Assembly (NCBI GenBank): GCA_023664305.1 | Contig: JAMPFT010000001.1 | Span: 507,609-571,608 of the forward strand | From: a bacterium | GTDB taxonomy: Bacteria > Bacillota > Clostridia > Lachnospirales > Lachnospiraceae | Length of the DNA stretch: 64,000 nucleotides | Direction of reading: 5' to 3' | Shown: in pieces, positions 7,601 to 14,872 of the stretch | Layout of the letters: each line of letters starts with the position of its first letter | How positions within the stretch are numbered: position 1 is the stretch's first letter | Program-made: the position numbers and the translations under genes | Notes under the pieces: generated by a model | Told to the model about the DNA's origin: nothing | Seen by the model: only the letters and a program-made list of their open reading frames with translations | Database searches by the model: none

Positions 7601-10600
7601 CTATCTCAATTCTCCCAAAACACACCGAACCTCCTGATAAAAGGGCGGGTAGATCTGAAGGGCCTGCTTTAACAATACTACGTTTTCACTGTTGGCTACG
7701 CCGTCAGCCAGAGCAGACGCCATGAGATAAACCGCTCTAATCTCCGGAGGCAGAGATGTATCCTCTAAATTCTCCAAAAGCTTAGGACTATAATACCGTT
7801 CTGCAAAGGCTCCTTCTGCCAGAATATAGGCTTTCAAAATCTGCATGGACGCCTCTTCTTTTTCGTCGGATTCCGCCTGCTTCCCTGCATCTGAAATCCG
7901 ATTTTTCACATACGCTTCCTTTAGTATCCGAGCGCAAAGAGCCAGCTCTGAGAGGGGCGTATCACCATCCACAAACCGACCGGCTTCCGCGGCCTCCAGA
8001 GCGTATTCGGTGAGTTTCTCCCTCACCTTGTCCCTCTTCCCAAGCTCAGATGACGCAAGCCAGCCCTGCACTGCGGCGACGCTGAGGTGAGACAGGATTT
8101 CCGGGAAACGCTGCTTTTGCTGCTGCGCTACGGCGTAACGGGTCATGCCTGCGGCGAAAGCGTCCAACACGGTTTCTGACCATTCCTCCCATTGCAGGGG
8201 AGTAAGCATTCCGCAAAGTGCCTCGAATACAGCGGAGCCGGCAGCAAACCCCTGGTCGAACACCGCTATTTTCTTATCTCCCGCCATTTCCAGAGAAAAA
8301 CCGTTCAAGAGCTCTAACGCTTTCTCCTCCTCTCCCAGCCGCAGACCGGTACAGAAACCGAGCGAAAAAATATCCGAGATATACCGGCTGCTTTCCATTG
8401 CCTGCAGACTGTAGAAGGTCATTCGCTTCGCGGGATCCGGATCCCTTCTATACTCCTCCAGCAGCCCTGCATACCGTTCAAAATAAGTCATTATTTCTCT
8501 GGCTGGTCTCTCCTTAACATAAGCCAGACTGGTCATGAAAAAGGCATTCAAACCAAGTTCCGCCGTAATCAGGGGAAAAACCGTATTCAAAGCATCCGCC
8601 CAATCAAATAGCCTCTCGTCTTCCTGCTCATACAGGCAGTTTGCTAATCCTCCGATGCTTTCTCTTCCTCTATATATTTTTTTCAATTGAATACAGAGCG
8701 ACACACACTGTACAAATAACCGTAGCGCAGTATTCGTACTTTTTATTCCTTTATACTCATTTGCCAGCTGAAACAGATAACGAACATCCTCGGGATACTC
8801 ATATACATCATAAATCAAGATGTTTGCATTGCGCTGAAATTTTGCTCGCATTTTATCCGGCCGGTCATTGACAAAGCCATAGTGATGGGCGTAAGACATA
8901 AGCTGCCTGCATTTCCCGCGGACAGAAAGCGCGTCATGGATACGGCCCTCAAAATGAAGCTCTGGCGTAATCAACGCCATACGCGGCGTATGGTGATCTC
9001 CGTATTCCTGTCCCTGCGAATCCATATAGTTTCGCTGGATATAGGTCGCGTAGTCATATTTCTTGTATTCCCCGGTTCTAAAAAAAATCAGGATATCCTC
9101 CACATCCTCAAACCACTCGTCATCGTCGATCGACAGATACCAGAGTCCTCTGGCGTGACGAATCGCCTCATTTCGCACGGCGGACATGTTGTCATGCCAT
9201 GGATGCTCATATACTCTGGCCCCATACCTCTTACAGACCTCAACAGTACCGTCCGTGCTGCCGGTATCAATGACAACCAATTCTGAATCCAATCCGTCCA
9301 GCAAGGGCTTTATATGCGACAGACAGCGTTCTATCGTGCCGATCTGGTTACTTACCGGTACGCCGACGGTTAAAAGCAAAGGACGACCGCCGTATTTTCC
9401 CCTTTGATAGACCGGATTCTTCTCATAAGCAAACTTTCCCGCTTCATCCGCAGTGCGCTCCAGTTTTTCCGGTTCCAGCTTTACCATGGGTAGATTTTCC
9501 AGTGCCGGAACCGTCACCATATTTCTCAGCGAATTTCCCTCAAAAGCGGATCCCATCTGAATCTGGTTCTGCAATAATTCAAATCGATTCTCGTAGTCCG
9601 AAAGGTAAGGCTCCAAGGTCTCCTTATCCAGATGCTCCACCACCTGAATCTTCCAGTAGTCGGAGCATACCTCCGCATCTGTGGTAAAACAGAGATAGTC
9701 CGTGTCCGGCTCCCGGTATACCGGCGGATAGGGGTAAGCATATCGGCTCTCCTCCCGCCGAAATTTCTGATAAATCACCTTACTCCCGCCCCCTACCACA
9801 GGCAGCGCCCTCTTACGCCAATAGACCTGCATGTGGTCTCCATATTCCCTCTCATTCGCAATAACGGATTCCCGCTCCAGCTTTTCCAGCTCTTTTCTCG
9901 TAAAGCGTTCCGCCGTAAAAGGCTTCTGCTCCCAATAGGGAATCCCGTGCTGATAAAAATACGAACGCACAAACTGTCCGTAATTGGAATTATATTTTCG
10001 GTCAAACACTTCCAGTCCGGCAGCCCGCGCCAGATAGTCCAGACTCTCTCTGGAATGCAGGAAAAGATGTCTCGGCGCATCCAGCTGATACCAGTGAGGC
10101 CCGTATTTCTCAAAGGCAATGTTAGGATAGGTAGGGATTGTCATATAGAGGATTCCGTCCTCCTTCAAAAGCCTCCTTGCGCTTTTCAGCGCTTCCAACG
10201 GGTCTGCCATATGCTCAAAGGAGTCGCTCATCTGGATAATGTCGAAAGTACCGTCCCCTTCCATCTCATGAATGGAACAGCTGCGGATCTGTACCCTGTC
10301 CCCATAAGTTCTGTCGTGATCCAAAAAGGGATCGCAGCCGTACAGGTTCCCCCAGCCGGAGGCCGCCTGCTGCAATAACCAGGCGCCTGCGCCGCAGCCC
10401 ACATCCAACACCTTACTCATACTGGAAACCGGTGTCTGAAAGATAATGTCCGAAACATCTTCCACCTGCATGGAATAATAGTTTTCTCCGTAATAGTCCC
10501 CCAGATTTTCCGGAACCTTGCTGATCTGCAGACACTTACATTTCTCACAGGCGAAATAGACAAACTCCTCCCTTGTCCCCTGCATCATCTCCCGAACCTG

Positions 10601-10696
10601 ATAGGTCTCAAACTCCCCCTCCGTACCGCATATTTTACAGACGTGAGATCGCCTGCCCAGCATCCGCTTTGTCTCGTCTTTTTTCCACTCCGCCAT
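7601..10696 (-). CDS. Methyltransferase-glycosyltransferase 2-helical repeat fusion, probable flagellin glycosylation
   Basis: A 1031-residue multidomain protein. It starts with a zinc-ribbon-like segment (Cys20, Cys23, Cys50, Cys53). A SAM-dependent methyltransferase follows, with motif I VLDVGCGAG (about residues 96-104) and DIIQMSDSFEHM. A GT2 family glycosyltransferase begins near residue 440 (TVGVPVSNQIGTIERCL, VVIDTGSTDGT, LSIDDDEWF as the nucleotide-sugar/metal site). The C-terminal 400 residues are helical and TPR-like. It lies directly downstream of flagellin on the same strand, an arrangement seen in Clostridia where such enzymes build and methylate the O-linked flagellin glycan. 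A palindrome (7537-7555, TATGCTTTG/CAAAGCATA) lies past its 3' end. The sugar is unknown. Confidence 0.85.
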   Translation of the reverse strand: MAEWKKDETKRMLGRRSHVCKICGTEGEFETYQVREMMQGTREEFVYFACEKCKCLQISKVPENLGDYYGENYYSMQVEDVSDIIFQTPVSSMSKVLDVGCGAGAWLLQQAASGWGNLYGCDPFLDHDRTYGDRVQIRSCSIHEMEGDGTFDIIQMSDSFEHMADPLEALKSARRLLKEDGILYMTIPTYPNIAFEKYGPHWYQLDAPRHLFLHSRESLDYLARAAGLEVFDRKYNSNYGQFVRSYFYQHGIPYWEQKPFTAERFTRKELEKLERESVIANEREYGDHMQVYWRKRALPVVGGGSKVIYQKFRREESRYAYPYPPVYREPDTDYLCFTTDAEVCSDYWKIQVVEHLDKETLEPYLSDYENRFELLQNQIQMGSAFEGNSLRNMVTVPALENLPMVKLEPEKLERTADEAGKFAYEKNPVYQRGKYGGRPLLLTVGVPVSNQIGTIERCLSHIKPLLDGLDSELVVIDTGSTDGTVEVCKRYGARVYEHPWHDNMSAVRNEAIRHARGLWYLSIDDDEWFEDVEDILIFFRTGEYKKYDYATYIQRNYMDSQGQEYGDHHTPRMALITPELHFEGRIHDALSVRGKCRQLMSYAHHYGFVNDRPDKMRAKFQRNANILIYDVYEYPEDVRYLFQLANEYKGIKSTNTALRLFVQCVSLCIQLKKIYRGRESIGGLANCLYEQEDERLFDWADALNTVFPLITAELGLNAFFMTSLAYVKERPAREIMTYFERYAGLLEEYRRDPDPAKRMTFYSLQAMESSRYISDIFSLGFCTGLRLGEEEKALELLNGFSLEMAGDKKIAVFDQGFAAGSAVFEALCGMLTPLQWEEWSETVLDAFAAGMTRYAVAQQQKQRFPEILSHLSVAAVQGWLASSELGKRDKVREKLTEYALEAAEAGRFVDGDTPLSELALCARILKEAYVKNRISDAGKQAESDEKEEASMQILKAYILAEGAFAERYYSPKLLENLEDTSLPPEIRAVYLMASALADGVANSENVVLLKQALQIYPPFYQEVRCVLGELR

Positions 10697-10761
10697 GATA
10701 TTCCCTTTCCGTAGCTCAATCGTTTTTTCTATAGCACTTCCCTTATATTCCTCGATACGGA

Positions 10762-10794
10762 ACAGTCCGCAGAGGCGAAGCCCCTGCGGACTGT
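10762..10794 (-). other. Strong hairpin between flagellin and glycosyltransferase genes
   Basis: A 15-bp stem (ACAGTCCGCAG.GGC with one mismatch) with a 3-nt loop lies 60 bp past the flagellin stop. No T-run follows on the minus strand, so it more likely sets differential stability or partial termination, keeping flagellin mRNA more abundant than the downstream enzyme. Confidence 0.55.
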
Positions 10795-10854
10795 AACACT
10801 ACTTATTCAGCTCTTCTCAGCTAACTTCAGCCGTTAAAACTACTTCCGTCCGAA

Positions 10855-12693
10855 TTAGCCCAGCAGGGACAGAACGCCCTGGTTGCTCTGGTTCGCCTGA
10901 GCCAGCATTGCCTGACCGGCCTGAGCAAGGATGTTGTTATTGGAGTACTTCACCATCTCGGAAGCCATATCCGTATCACGGATTGCTGCTTCTGCGCTGG
11001 TAGTATTCTCTACGACGTTATCCAGGTTGTTGATCGTGTGCTCCAGACGGTTCTGGATCGCGCCGAGTGCGGAACGCTGCTTGGAAACCTGTGCGATCGC
11101 GTCAGCGATAGTATTGACCGCCTCATCCGCGTTGGTGGAATCCTTACCGGTTACGCTGACCTTGTCGATGCCAAGGCTCTTTGCGCTCATGGACTGGATA
11201 TCCACAGAAATTTTGTTCTCCTCGGTGGTGTCAGCGCCTACCTGCAGGCTGAAGTTCAGGACATCCTTCGCTTTGTCAACAGAAGACTTTTCCGCAATAT
11301 TCAGAGTAATCTTAACGTCCTTATAGCCGCTGATCTTCGTGCTGTTTGCTGCGAAAGCCTCTGTCTTCAGATCGTTAAAGTCACTTGCTGCAAAAGCCCC
11401 AACATCTACTTTCTTACCGGCATCCTTGATTTCCACAGAAACCTCTTCTCCGTCTGCATCGGTCTTATTCGTATTCGCTGCGCCATAAGTTGTAAGAACC
11501 TGCTTTGCTGTAATCTGAGCGCTGACAATATAATCATCACCTACCAGCTTCTGCAGCTCCTCCAGCGTTTTAAAGCTGTTAGCATCGTTGCTCGTCTTAT
11601 TTGCGTCATAAGTATAGGTCTTGCCATTAATCGTAATGGAATTACCGTCCTTAAGGTCTCTCTGTGCATCCACAGAAGTTCCTAAAGCATCCGTTGCAAC
11701 TGTCTGACCTACCACATCCTGCGTTGCTTTGATCTCAAATGCATAGGACTCGCCTACCGCCGCGCTACGCAAACTTGACCATACATCCGCTGCATTGTTA
11801 ATCATATCCGACTTGGCAGTAACCTCTGTAAAGGAATTATACCTTGCTGCAGAATCTGTTGCGTTCACCGACGCAAACTGAATTGCCTGTACCGCATTCT
11901 TCGTATCGTCAGTCTTTCTTCCGTCTAACTTGGACTCTACGCTAAGCTTGCCGACGGTATCGCCGGAAGCCTTAAAGTAATGCTTCAGGACATCATCATT
12001 ATTGATCGCTTCCGCCAGATTCTTTGCGGTCGCCTCCGCGTCTTTACCGGTCTTAAAGACGACGTCACGACTTCTCTTATCGCCGTTTTCATCCAAATAG
12101 GTAATCGTAGCGGTATCCTCAGTTCCGGTATCCAATTTCTTATCCGTTGCCATATTCATGGTTCCGGAAAAGATGTTGCCCTTCGCCTGAACAATGGTTG
12201 CATCCGCGATCCTATCCTTTCCGTCAGTTACGCTGCCGATATGCGCGCTGTTCTCGCCCAACTTCTTGCTCTGGCCCTCGCCCTTCAACAGATAAGTCTC
12301 ATTGAACTTCGTGGTCTCGGATACACGGTCGATCTCGGTGATCAGCTGATCGATCTCATCCTGTACAGACTGGCGATCGGTCTCGGACATGGTGCCGTTT
12401 CCTGCCTTAACTGCCAGCTCGTTCATTCTCTGAAGCATGTCATGTACTTCGGTCAGAGCGCCTTCAGCGGTCTGTACAGCGGAGATACCGTCCTGTGCGT
12501 TTGCGGAAGCCTGGGTCAGACCTCTGATCTGCTTACGCATCTTCTCACTGATGGAAAGGCCTGCAGCGTCGTCAGCCGCACGGTTGATCTTGTAACCGGA
12601 AGACAGCTTCTCGGTGGACTTTGCCTGGGTCTTGGTGGTCAGTCCCAACATTCTGTTGGAGTTCATCGCTGTTAAGTTGTGTTGTACTATCAT
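10855..12693 (-). CDS. hag: Flagellin
   Basis: A 612-residue flagellar filament subunit, secreted by the flagellar type III system. The N-terminal D0/D1 region (about 1-140) is classical: MIVQHNLTAMNSNRMLG, then KLSSGYKINRAADDAAGLSI. The C-terminal D1/D0 region (about 525-612) has ALGAIQNRLEHTINNLDN and ends AMLAQANQSNQGVLSLLG. The 380-residue centre is Thr/Ser/Asp/Lys-rich, surface-exposed and variable, which offers many O-glycosylation sites. The leader carries two CsrA-type motifs (12702-12733) around an AAGGAGG ribosome-binding site. No sigma-28 promoter was found directly upstream. Transcription probably enters through csrA from the invertible segment. Confidence 0.96.
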   Translation of the reverse strand: MIVQHNLTAMNSNRMLGLTTKTQAKSTEKLSSGYKINRAADDAAGLSISEKMRKQIRGLTQASANAQDGISAVQTAEGALTEVHDMLQRMNELAVKAGNGTMSETDRQSVQDEIDQLITEIDRVSETTKFNETYLLKGEGQSKKLGENSAHIGSVTDGKDRIADATIVQAKGNIFSGTMNMATDKKLDTGTEDTATITYLDENGDKRSRDVVFKTGKDAEATAKNLAEAINNDDVLKHYFKASGDTVGKLSVESKLDGRKTDDTKNAVQAIQFASVNATDSAARYNSFTEVTAKSDMINNAADVWSSLRSAAVGESYAFEIKATQDVVGQTVATDALGTSVDAQRDLKDGNSITINGKTYTYDANKTSNDANSFKTLEELQKLVGDDYIVSAQITAKQVLTTYGAANTNKTDADGEEVSVEIKDAGKKVDVGAFAASDFNDLKTEAFAANSTKISGYKDVKITLNIAEKSSVDKAKDVLNFSLQVGADTTEENKISVDIQSMSAKSLGIDKVSVTGKDSTNADEAVNTIADAIAQVSKQRSALGAIQNRLEHTINNLDNVVENTTSAEAAIRDTDMASEMVKYSNNNILAQAGQAMLAQANQSNQGVLSLLG

Positions 12694-12701
12694 AATTTAC
12701 C

Positions 12702-12733
12702 TCCTTGGCTTTACCGGGCGCGAATCCGTTCGC
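12702..12733 (-). promoter_or_regulatory. Predicted CsrA-binding sites in flagellin leader
   Basis: On the minus strand GCGAA-CGGA-TTCGC (12733-12720) forms a 5-bp hairpin presenting A-CGGA in the loop. AAGGA (12706-12702) is part of the flagellin Shine-Dalgarno. Both fit the ANGGA core bound by CsrA dimers, and their spacing of about 20 nt resembles the two-site hag leader of Bacillus subtilis. CsrA binding would block ribosome access. The csrA-like gene lies just upstream. Confidence 0.6.
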
Positions 12734-12761
12734 ACCGGTGAATCATTGTTTAATAGTTTTT

Positions 12762-12829
12762 ATAATAAACCGGATGTGTCCGCCCACTGCCGGGCCCTTG
12801 GCTTCGATGCTTCCGCATCCGGTTATTAT
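12762..12829 (-). other. Long stem-loop between csrA and flagellin
   Basis: Arms at 12762-12776 and 12816-12829 pair over about 14 bp with one bulged base (ATAATAACCGGATG on the minus strand). The 39-nt loop contains a further GGGCCC palindrome. There is no T-run after the stem, so read-through from csrA into flagellin is plausible, perhaps with processing here. Confidence 0.5.
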
Positions 12830-12841
12830 CCTGTCTCGAAA

Positions 12842-13147
12842 TCAGTCCTCCGCCGCTTTTGCCTGAGGCGCTGTTTCCTGCTCTTTCTTTTCCGGGTTCC
12901 CAGCAATGACTACCCTCTTCTTTTTGTATTTCTCCGGTCTTTCCGGTTCCGGATAATACCTGGGGAGCTTTGCCTTGAGCTCCGGATCCGTGAACTTCTT
13001 TTCGATGACGCTGCTGCGCACCACGTTCACATCCTTTGGCGCGTCTATCATGACACGCATGTGTTTTCCGGTTCCTCCGAGGAAGATGATCCTGACGTCC
13101 TCGCCGATCATCAGGTATTCCTCCGTGCTCACTGTCAGTCTTAACAT
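12842..13147 (-). CDS. csrA: CsrA-like carbon storage/flagellin translation regulator with C-terminal extension
   Basis: A 101-residue RNA-binding regulator. Residues 1-52 match CsrA: MLRLTV, EEYLMIGEDVRI, IDAPKDVNVVR. The RNA-contacting Leu4 and Arg44 are kept, but the usual TRK at positions 5-7 is TVS, so Arg6 is lost. Residues 53-101 are a Pro/Lys/Glu-rich extension absent from the ordinary 60- to 75-residue protein. The start at 13147 has GGGAGG 4 nt upstream; the open frame continues upstream through the recombination site but without family similarity. It lies directly ahead of flagellin. In Bacillus and relatives CsrA, countered by FliW, represses flagellin translation; fliW is not in this window. 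The extension may alter binding or localisation. Confidence 0.8.
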   Translation of the reverse strand: MLRLTVSTEEYLMIGEDVRIIFLGGTGKHMRVMIDAPKDVNVVRSSVIEKKFTDPELKAKLPRYYPEPERPEKYKKKRVVIAGNPEKKEQETAPQAKAAED

Positions 13148-13192
13148 CTCAACCTCCCTGCCGTTTTCCAGCATCCATGCTATTCTGATATT

Positions 13193-13225
13193 GAATGCAA
13201 CACTTTGATACAAATTGTTGTATTC
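13193..13225. repeat. 33-bp recombination site A
   Basis: GAATGCAACA, a 13-bp spacer (CTTTGATACAAAT), then TGTTGTATTC: two 10-bp inverted arms with one mismatch around a spacer, the standard form of a tyrosine recombinase core site. The right 20 bp are identical to site B (13962-13994) read in reverse. A possible weak csrA promoter on the minus strand (TTGTAT, 17 bp, TATCAG) overlaps the spacer. Confidence 0.75.
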
Positions 13226-13251
13226 AACATTCAATTCAAGGAGGAAATCAC

Positions 13252-13836
13252 ATGGGCACAACACAACCAATCAGAAGCACGGAATTGCTGCACGAATTTA
13301 AGGAATATTACCTGTCGGAACGCCCGAACCCCAGAAACCGCGTCTTATGCATCCTGGGGCTGAACACGGCGCTGCGCATTTCGGACATTCTTCACTTAAA
13401 ATGGGATGATGTTTATGATTTTACAAAGAAAAAATACCGCTCCCATATCTCCGTCACGGAGCACAAGACCGGTAAAATAAACCGAATCGCAATCAATCGT
13501 GCGATCACAGAAGTCTTAGACGATTACCATACTTTTCTCAAAACCCCTCCCGCGGCAGGGGACTACCTGTTTCAAAGCAGGAAGGGGACAAACTGCCCTC
13601 TGGGACGCAGTCAGGCCTTCCGCATTATCAAGGAGGCCGCGCAAAATGCAGGGATGACTCAGCACGTCAGCTGCCATTCCCTGCGGAAAACCTTCGGCTA
13701 TCACGCCTGGCAGCAGGGAACGCCGCCCGCTTTGCTCATGGATATTTACAATCACTCGTCCTATCGGATCACAAAGCACTATCTGGGAATAGACCAGGAC
13801 GACAGGGACAACGTCTTTTTAAACATCTCGCTGTAG
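13252..13836 (+). CDS. Tyrosine recombinase, probable DNA invertase
   Basis: A 194-residue phage-integrase-family recombinase consisting almost only of the catalytic domain. The active-site set is complete: Arg42 (NTALRISD), Lys72 (EHKTGK), His142-x-x-Arg145 (HSLRKTFGYHAW), His168 (NHSSYRIT) and the nucleophile Tyr177 (KHYLG). It lacks the usual N-terminal core-binding domain, like other short clostridial and Bacteroides recombinases. AAGGAGG stands 7 nt ahead of the chosen ATG. It is divergent from csrA and flanked by two inverted 33-bp sites, which it most likely recombines. Small recombinases of this class act in flagellar or surface phase variation (for example RecV in Clostridioides difficile). 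Confidence 0.9.
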   Translation: MGTTQPIRSTELLHEFKEYYLSERPNPRNRVLCILGLNTALRISDILHLKWDDVYDFTKKKYRSHISVTEHKTGKINRIAINRAITEVLDDYHTFLKTPPAAGDYLFQSRKGTNCPLGRSQAFRIIKEAAQNAGMTQHVSCHSLRKTFGYHAWQQGTPPALLMDIYNHSSYRITKHYLGIDQDDRDNVFLNISL

Positions 13837-13919
13837 AAGAGAGACAGAAAAAGACAGAAAAGACAGAAGACAGAAAAGTTTTTTAAAAAAAGATTTTTTA
13901 AAAAAATTTCAAACGGGTC

Positions 13920-13947
13920 TAAAGTTTTTTCCGATTCATCCGAAATA
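13920..13947 (+). promoter_or_regulatory. Sigma-28 (SigD/FliA) promoter inside the invertible segment
   Basis: TAAAGTTT (13920-13927), with TAAA followed by 15 bp and then TCCGAAAT (13939-13946). The -35 matches the sigma-28 consensus fully, and the -10 differs from GCCGATAT only at its first base and its fifth. It reads rightwards into the site B hairpin 10 bp beyond, so it would now give only a very short RNA. No gene with motility function lies to its right. Confidence 0.7.
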
Positions 13948-13956
13948 GATAGTGTA

Positions 13957-14005
13957 AGCGGGAATACAACAATTTGTATCAGTATGTTGTATTCCCGCTT
14001 TTTTA
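13957..14005 (+). terminator. Recombination site B doubling as a terminator
   Basis: The site (13962-13994) is GAATACAACA, a 13-bp spacer, TGTTGTATTC. The outer bases extend the pairing to 15 bp, AGCGGGAATACAACA with TGTTGTATTCCCGCT, followed by TTTTTT. That is a textbook terminator for the recombinase gene and for the sigma-28 promoter. Because the extra stem bases (AGCGG) lie inside the segment and the CCGCT plus T-run lie outside, inversion would split the terminator. Confidence 0.75.
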
Positions 14006-14142
14006 TGTCTCTCATTTTAATACGCGGTCCAAAACCCGCAAGGAAATTACAATCTGATTATTCTCGTGCTTTCCAAATATAACTTTTTCATACTTAATTC
14101 ATGAATTGGAACAACAGATTAAAAAAACACACGAAAAACGCA

Positions 14143-14171
14143 TTGACAATCAACCGAAATAATTGTAGAAT
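14143..14171 (+). promoter_or_regulatory. Consensus promoter of putative sRNA
   Basis: TTGACA (14143-14148), 17-bp spacer, TAGAAT (14166-14171), just outside site B. Start expected near 14178. Confidence 0.75.
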
Positions 14172-14177
14172 TTACCT

Positions 14178-14268
14178 AACAGAAAGCGAATAAGATATTA
14201 CGTCTGAGGACATAATATAAATTGTACGCCGAAGGGCACGGACACCTATCATGGTGTCCATTTTTTGT
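14178..14268 (+). ncRNA. Putative 90-nt small RNA next to the flagellar switch
   Basis: Between the promoter and a strong terminator (GGACACC, 6-nt loop, GGTGTCC, then TTTTTT; 14240-14266) there is no open frame with a ribosome-binding site. A first hairpin at 14195-14218 pairs ATATTA..GTC with GAC..TAATAT around a UGAG loop, presenting GAGGA near the loop; a second GGA is at the base of the terminator stem. GGA-bearing hairpins are what CsrA binds, so a CsrA-titrating role is conceivable. It could also be a leader with an attenuator, although the next gene has its own promoter. No known riboswitch class was recognised. Confidence 0.55.
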
Positions 14269-14453
14269 CCTACAACATTTTTCACAAAATTCTTTTTCTG
14301 TCATTTTCATATTCGATTCTTCTTTCTGACAGATTTAATTATACTATCAACATCATCCTCGTTGCACCCAACAGACATTACCCATTTTTGCGCTTCTTTA
14401 TCGCCGGTATCTATCGACAGATGTTTTCGGATATTTTCGCGCGCCGACGTACT

Positions 14454-14482
14454 TTGACTTTTGGGCGGGATCATGATATGAT
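14454..14482 (+). promoter_or_regulatory. Promoter for small membrane protein gene
   Basis: TTGACT (14454-14459), 17-bp spacer, TATGAT (14477-14482), about 30 nt ahead of the start codon at 14519. The 185 bp between the sRNA terminator and this promoter are A/T-rich and show no other feature. Confidence 0.7.
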
Positions 14483-14518
14483 AGTGATTCAGAAATCACA
14501 GCGCAAGGGAGAAATACC

Positions 14519-14872
14519 ATGGAAAAAAAAGAAAAGAAAGATGCACGGGAGGCCGCGTCTCCTAAAAGGAAAACGACCTCCAGGCAAGTCGTCGCCATCA
14601 TCGGTATCGTCCTGCTGGTGTTGATGTATGTGGCGACCTTAATCGCCGCTTTTTTCGACACCTCCGTCTCCGGCAGGCTGTTCTGGATGTGCCTGTTCTC
14701 CACCATGGCTGTCCCGATTCTCATCTGGATCTATACCTGGATGTACGGCAAGCTGACCGGAAAGCATACCTTCGCGGATTTTGAAGCAGGGATCGCGGGA
14801 AAGGATGCCGAGGCGGATTCCGCGTCGGAGAATGCAGGGAAGAAATCCGAAGCAGATTCCTTACACCCCTAA
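14519..14872 (+). CDS. Small two-helix membrane protein
   Basis: A 117-residue protein with a basic N-terminus (residues 1-22), two transmembrane helices (about 24-46 and 52-75), and a hydrophilic acidic C-terminus. AAGGGAG precedes the ATG by 7 nt and a good promoter is present, so it is a real gene. No family recognised. Its last 12 bp overlap the 3' end of the convergent HAD gene. The orientation opposite to most neighbours may reflect independent regulation. Confidence 0.75.
   Translation: MEKKEKKDAREAASPKRKTTSRQVVAIIGIVLLVLMYVATLIAAFFDTSVSGRLFWMCLFSTMAVPILIWIYTWMYGKLTGKHTFADFEAGIAGKDAEADSASENAGKKSEADSLHP

Larger units (their letters stand above)
13193..13994. mobile_element. Predicted invertible segment carrying its own recombinase and a sigma-28 promoter
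   Basis: Two 33-bp sites in inverted orientation (13193-13225 and 13962-13994) bracket a tyrosine recombinase gene, an A/T-tract region and a sigma-28 promoter (13920-13947). Inverted, not direct, orientation predicts inversion rather than excision. As drawn the promoter points away from csrA-flagellin. After inversion it would lie near 13240-13267 on the minus strand, starting transcription about 85 nt ahead of csrA. Inversion itself has not been shown. Confidence 0.65.

Noticed and set aside
13193..13994. Insertion sequence or integrated element
   Set aside because: No target duplication, no cargo beyond the recombinase, and sites are inverted rather than direct; an invertible switch fits better.
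14178..14268. Known riboswitch (c-di-GMP, guanidine, fluoride, preQ1)
   Set aside because: Conserved core nucleotides of these classes could not be matched by eye.
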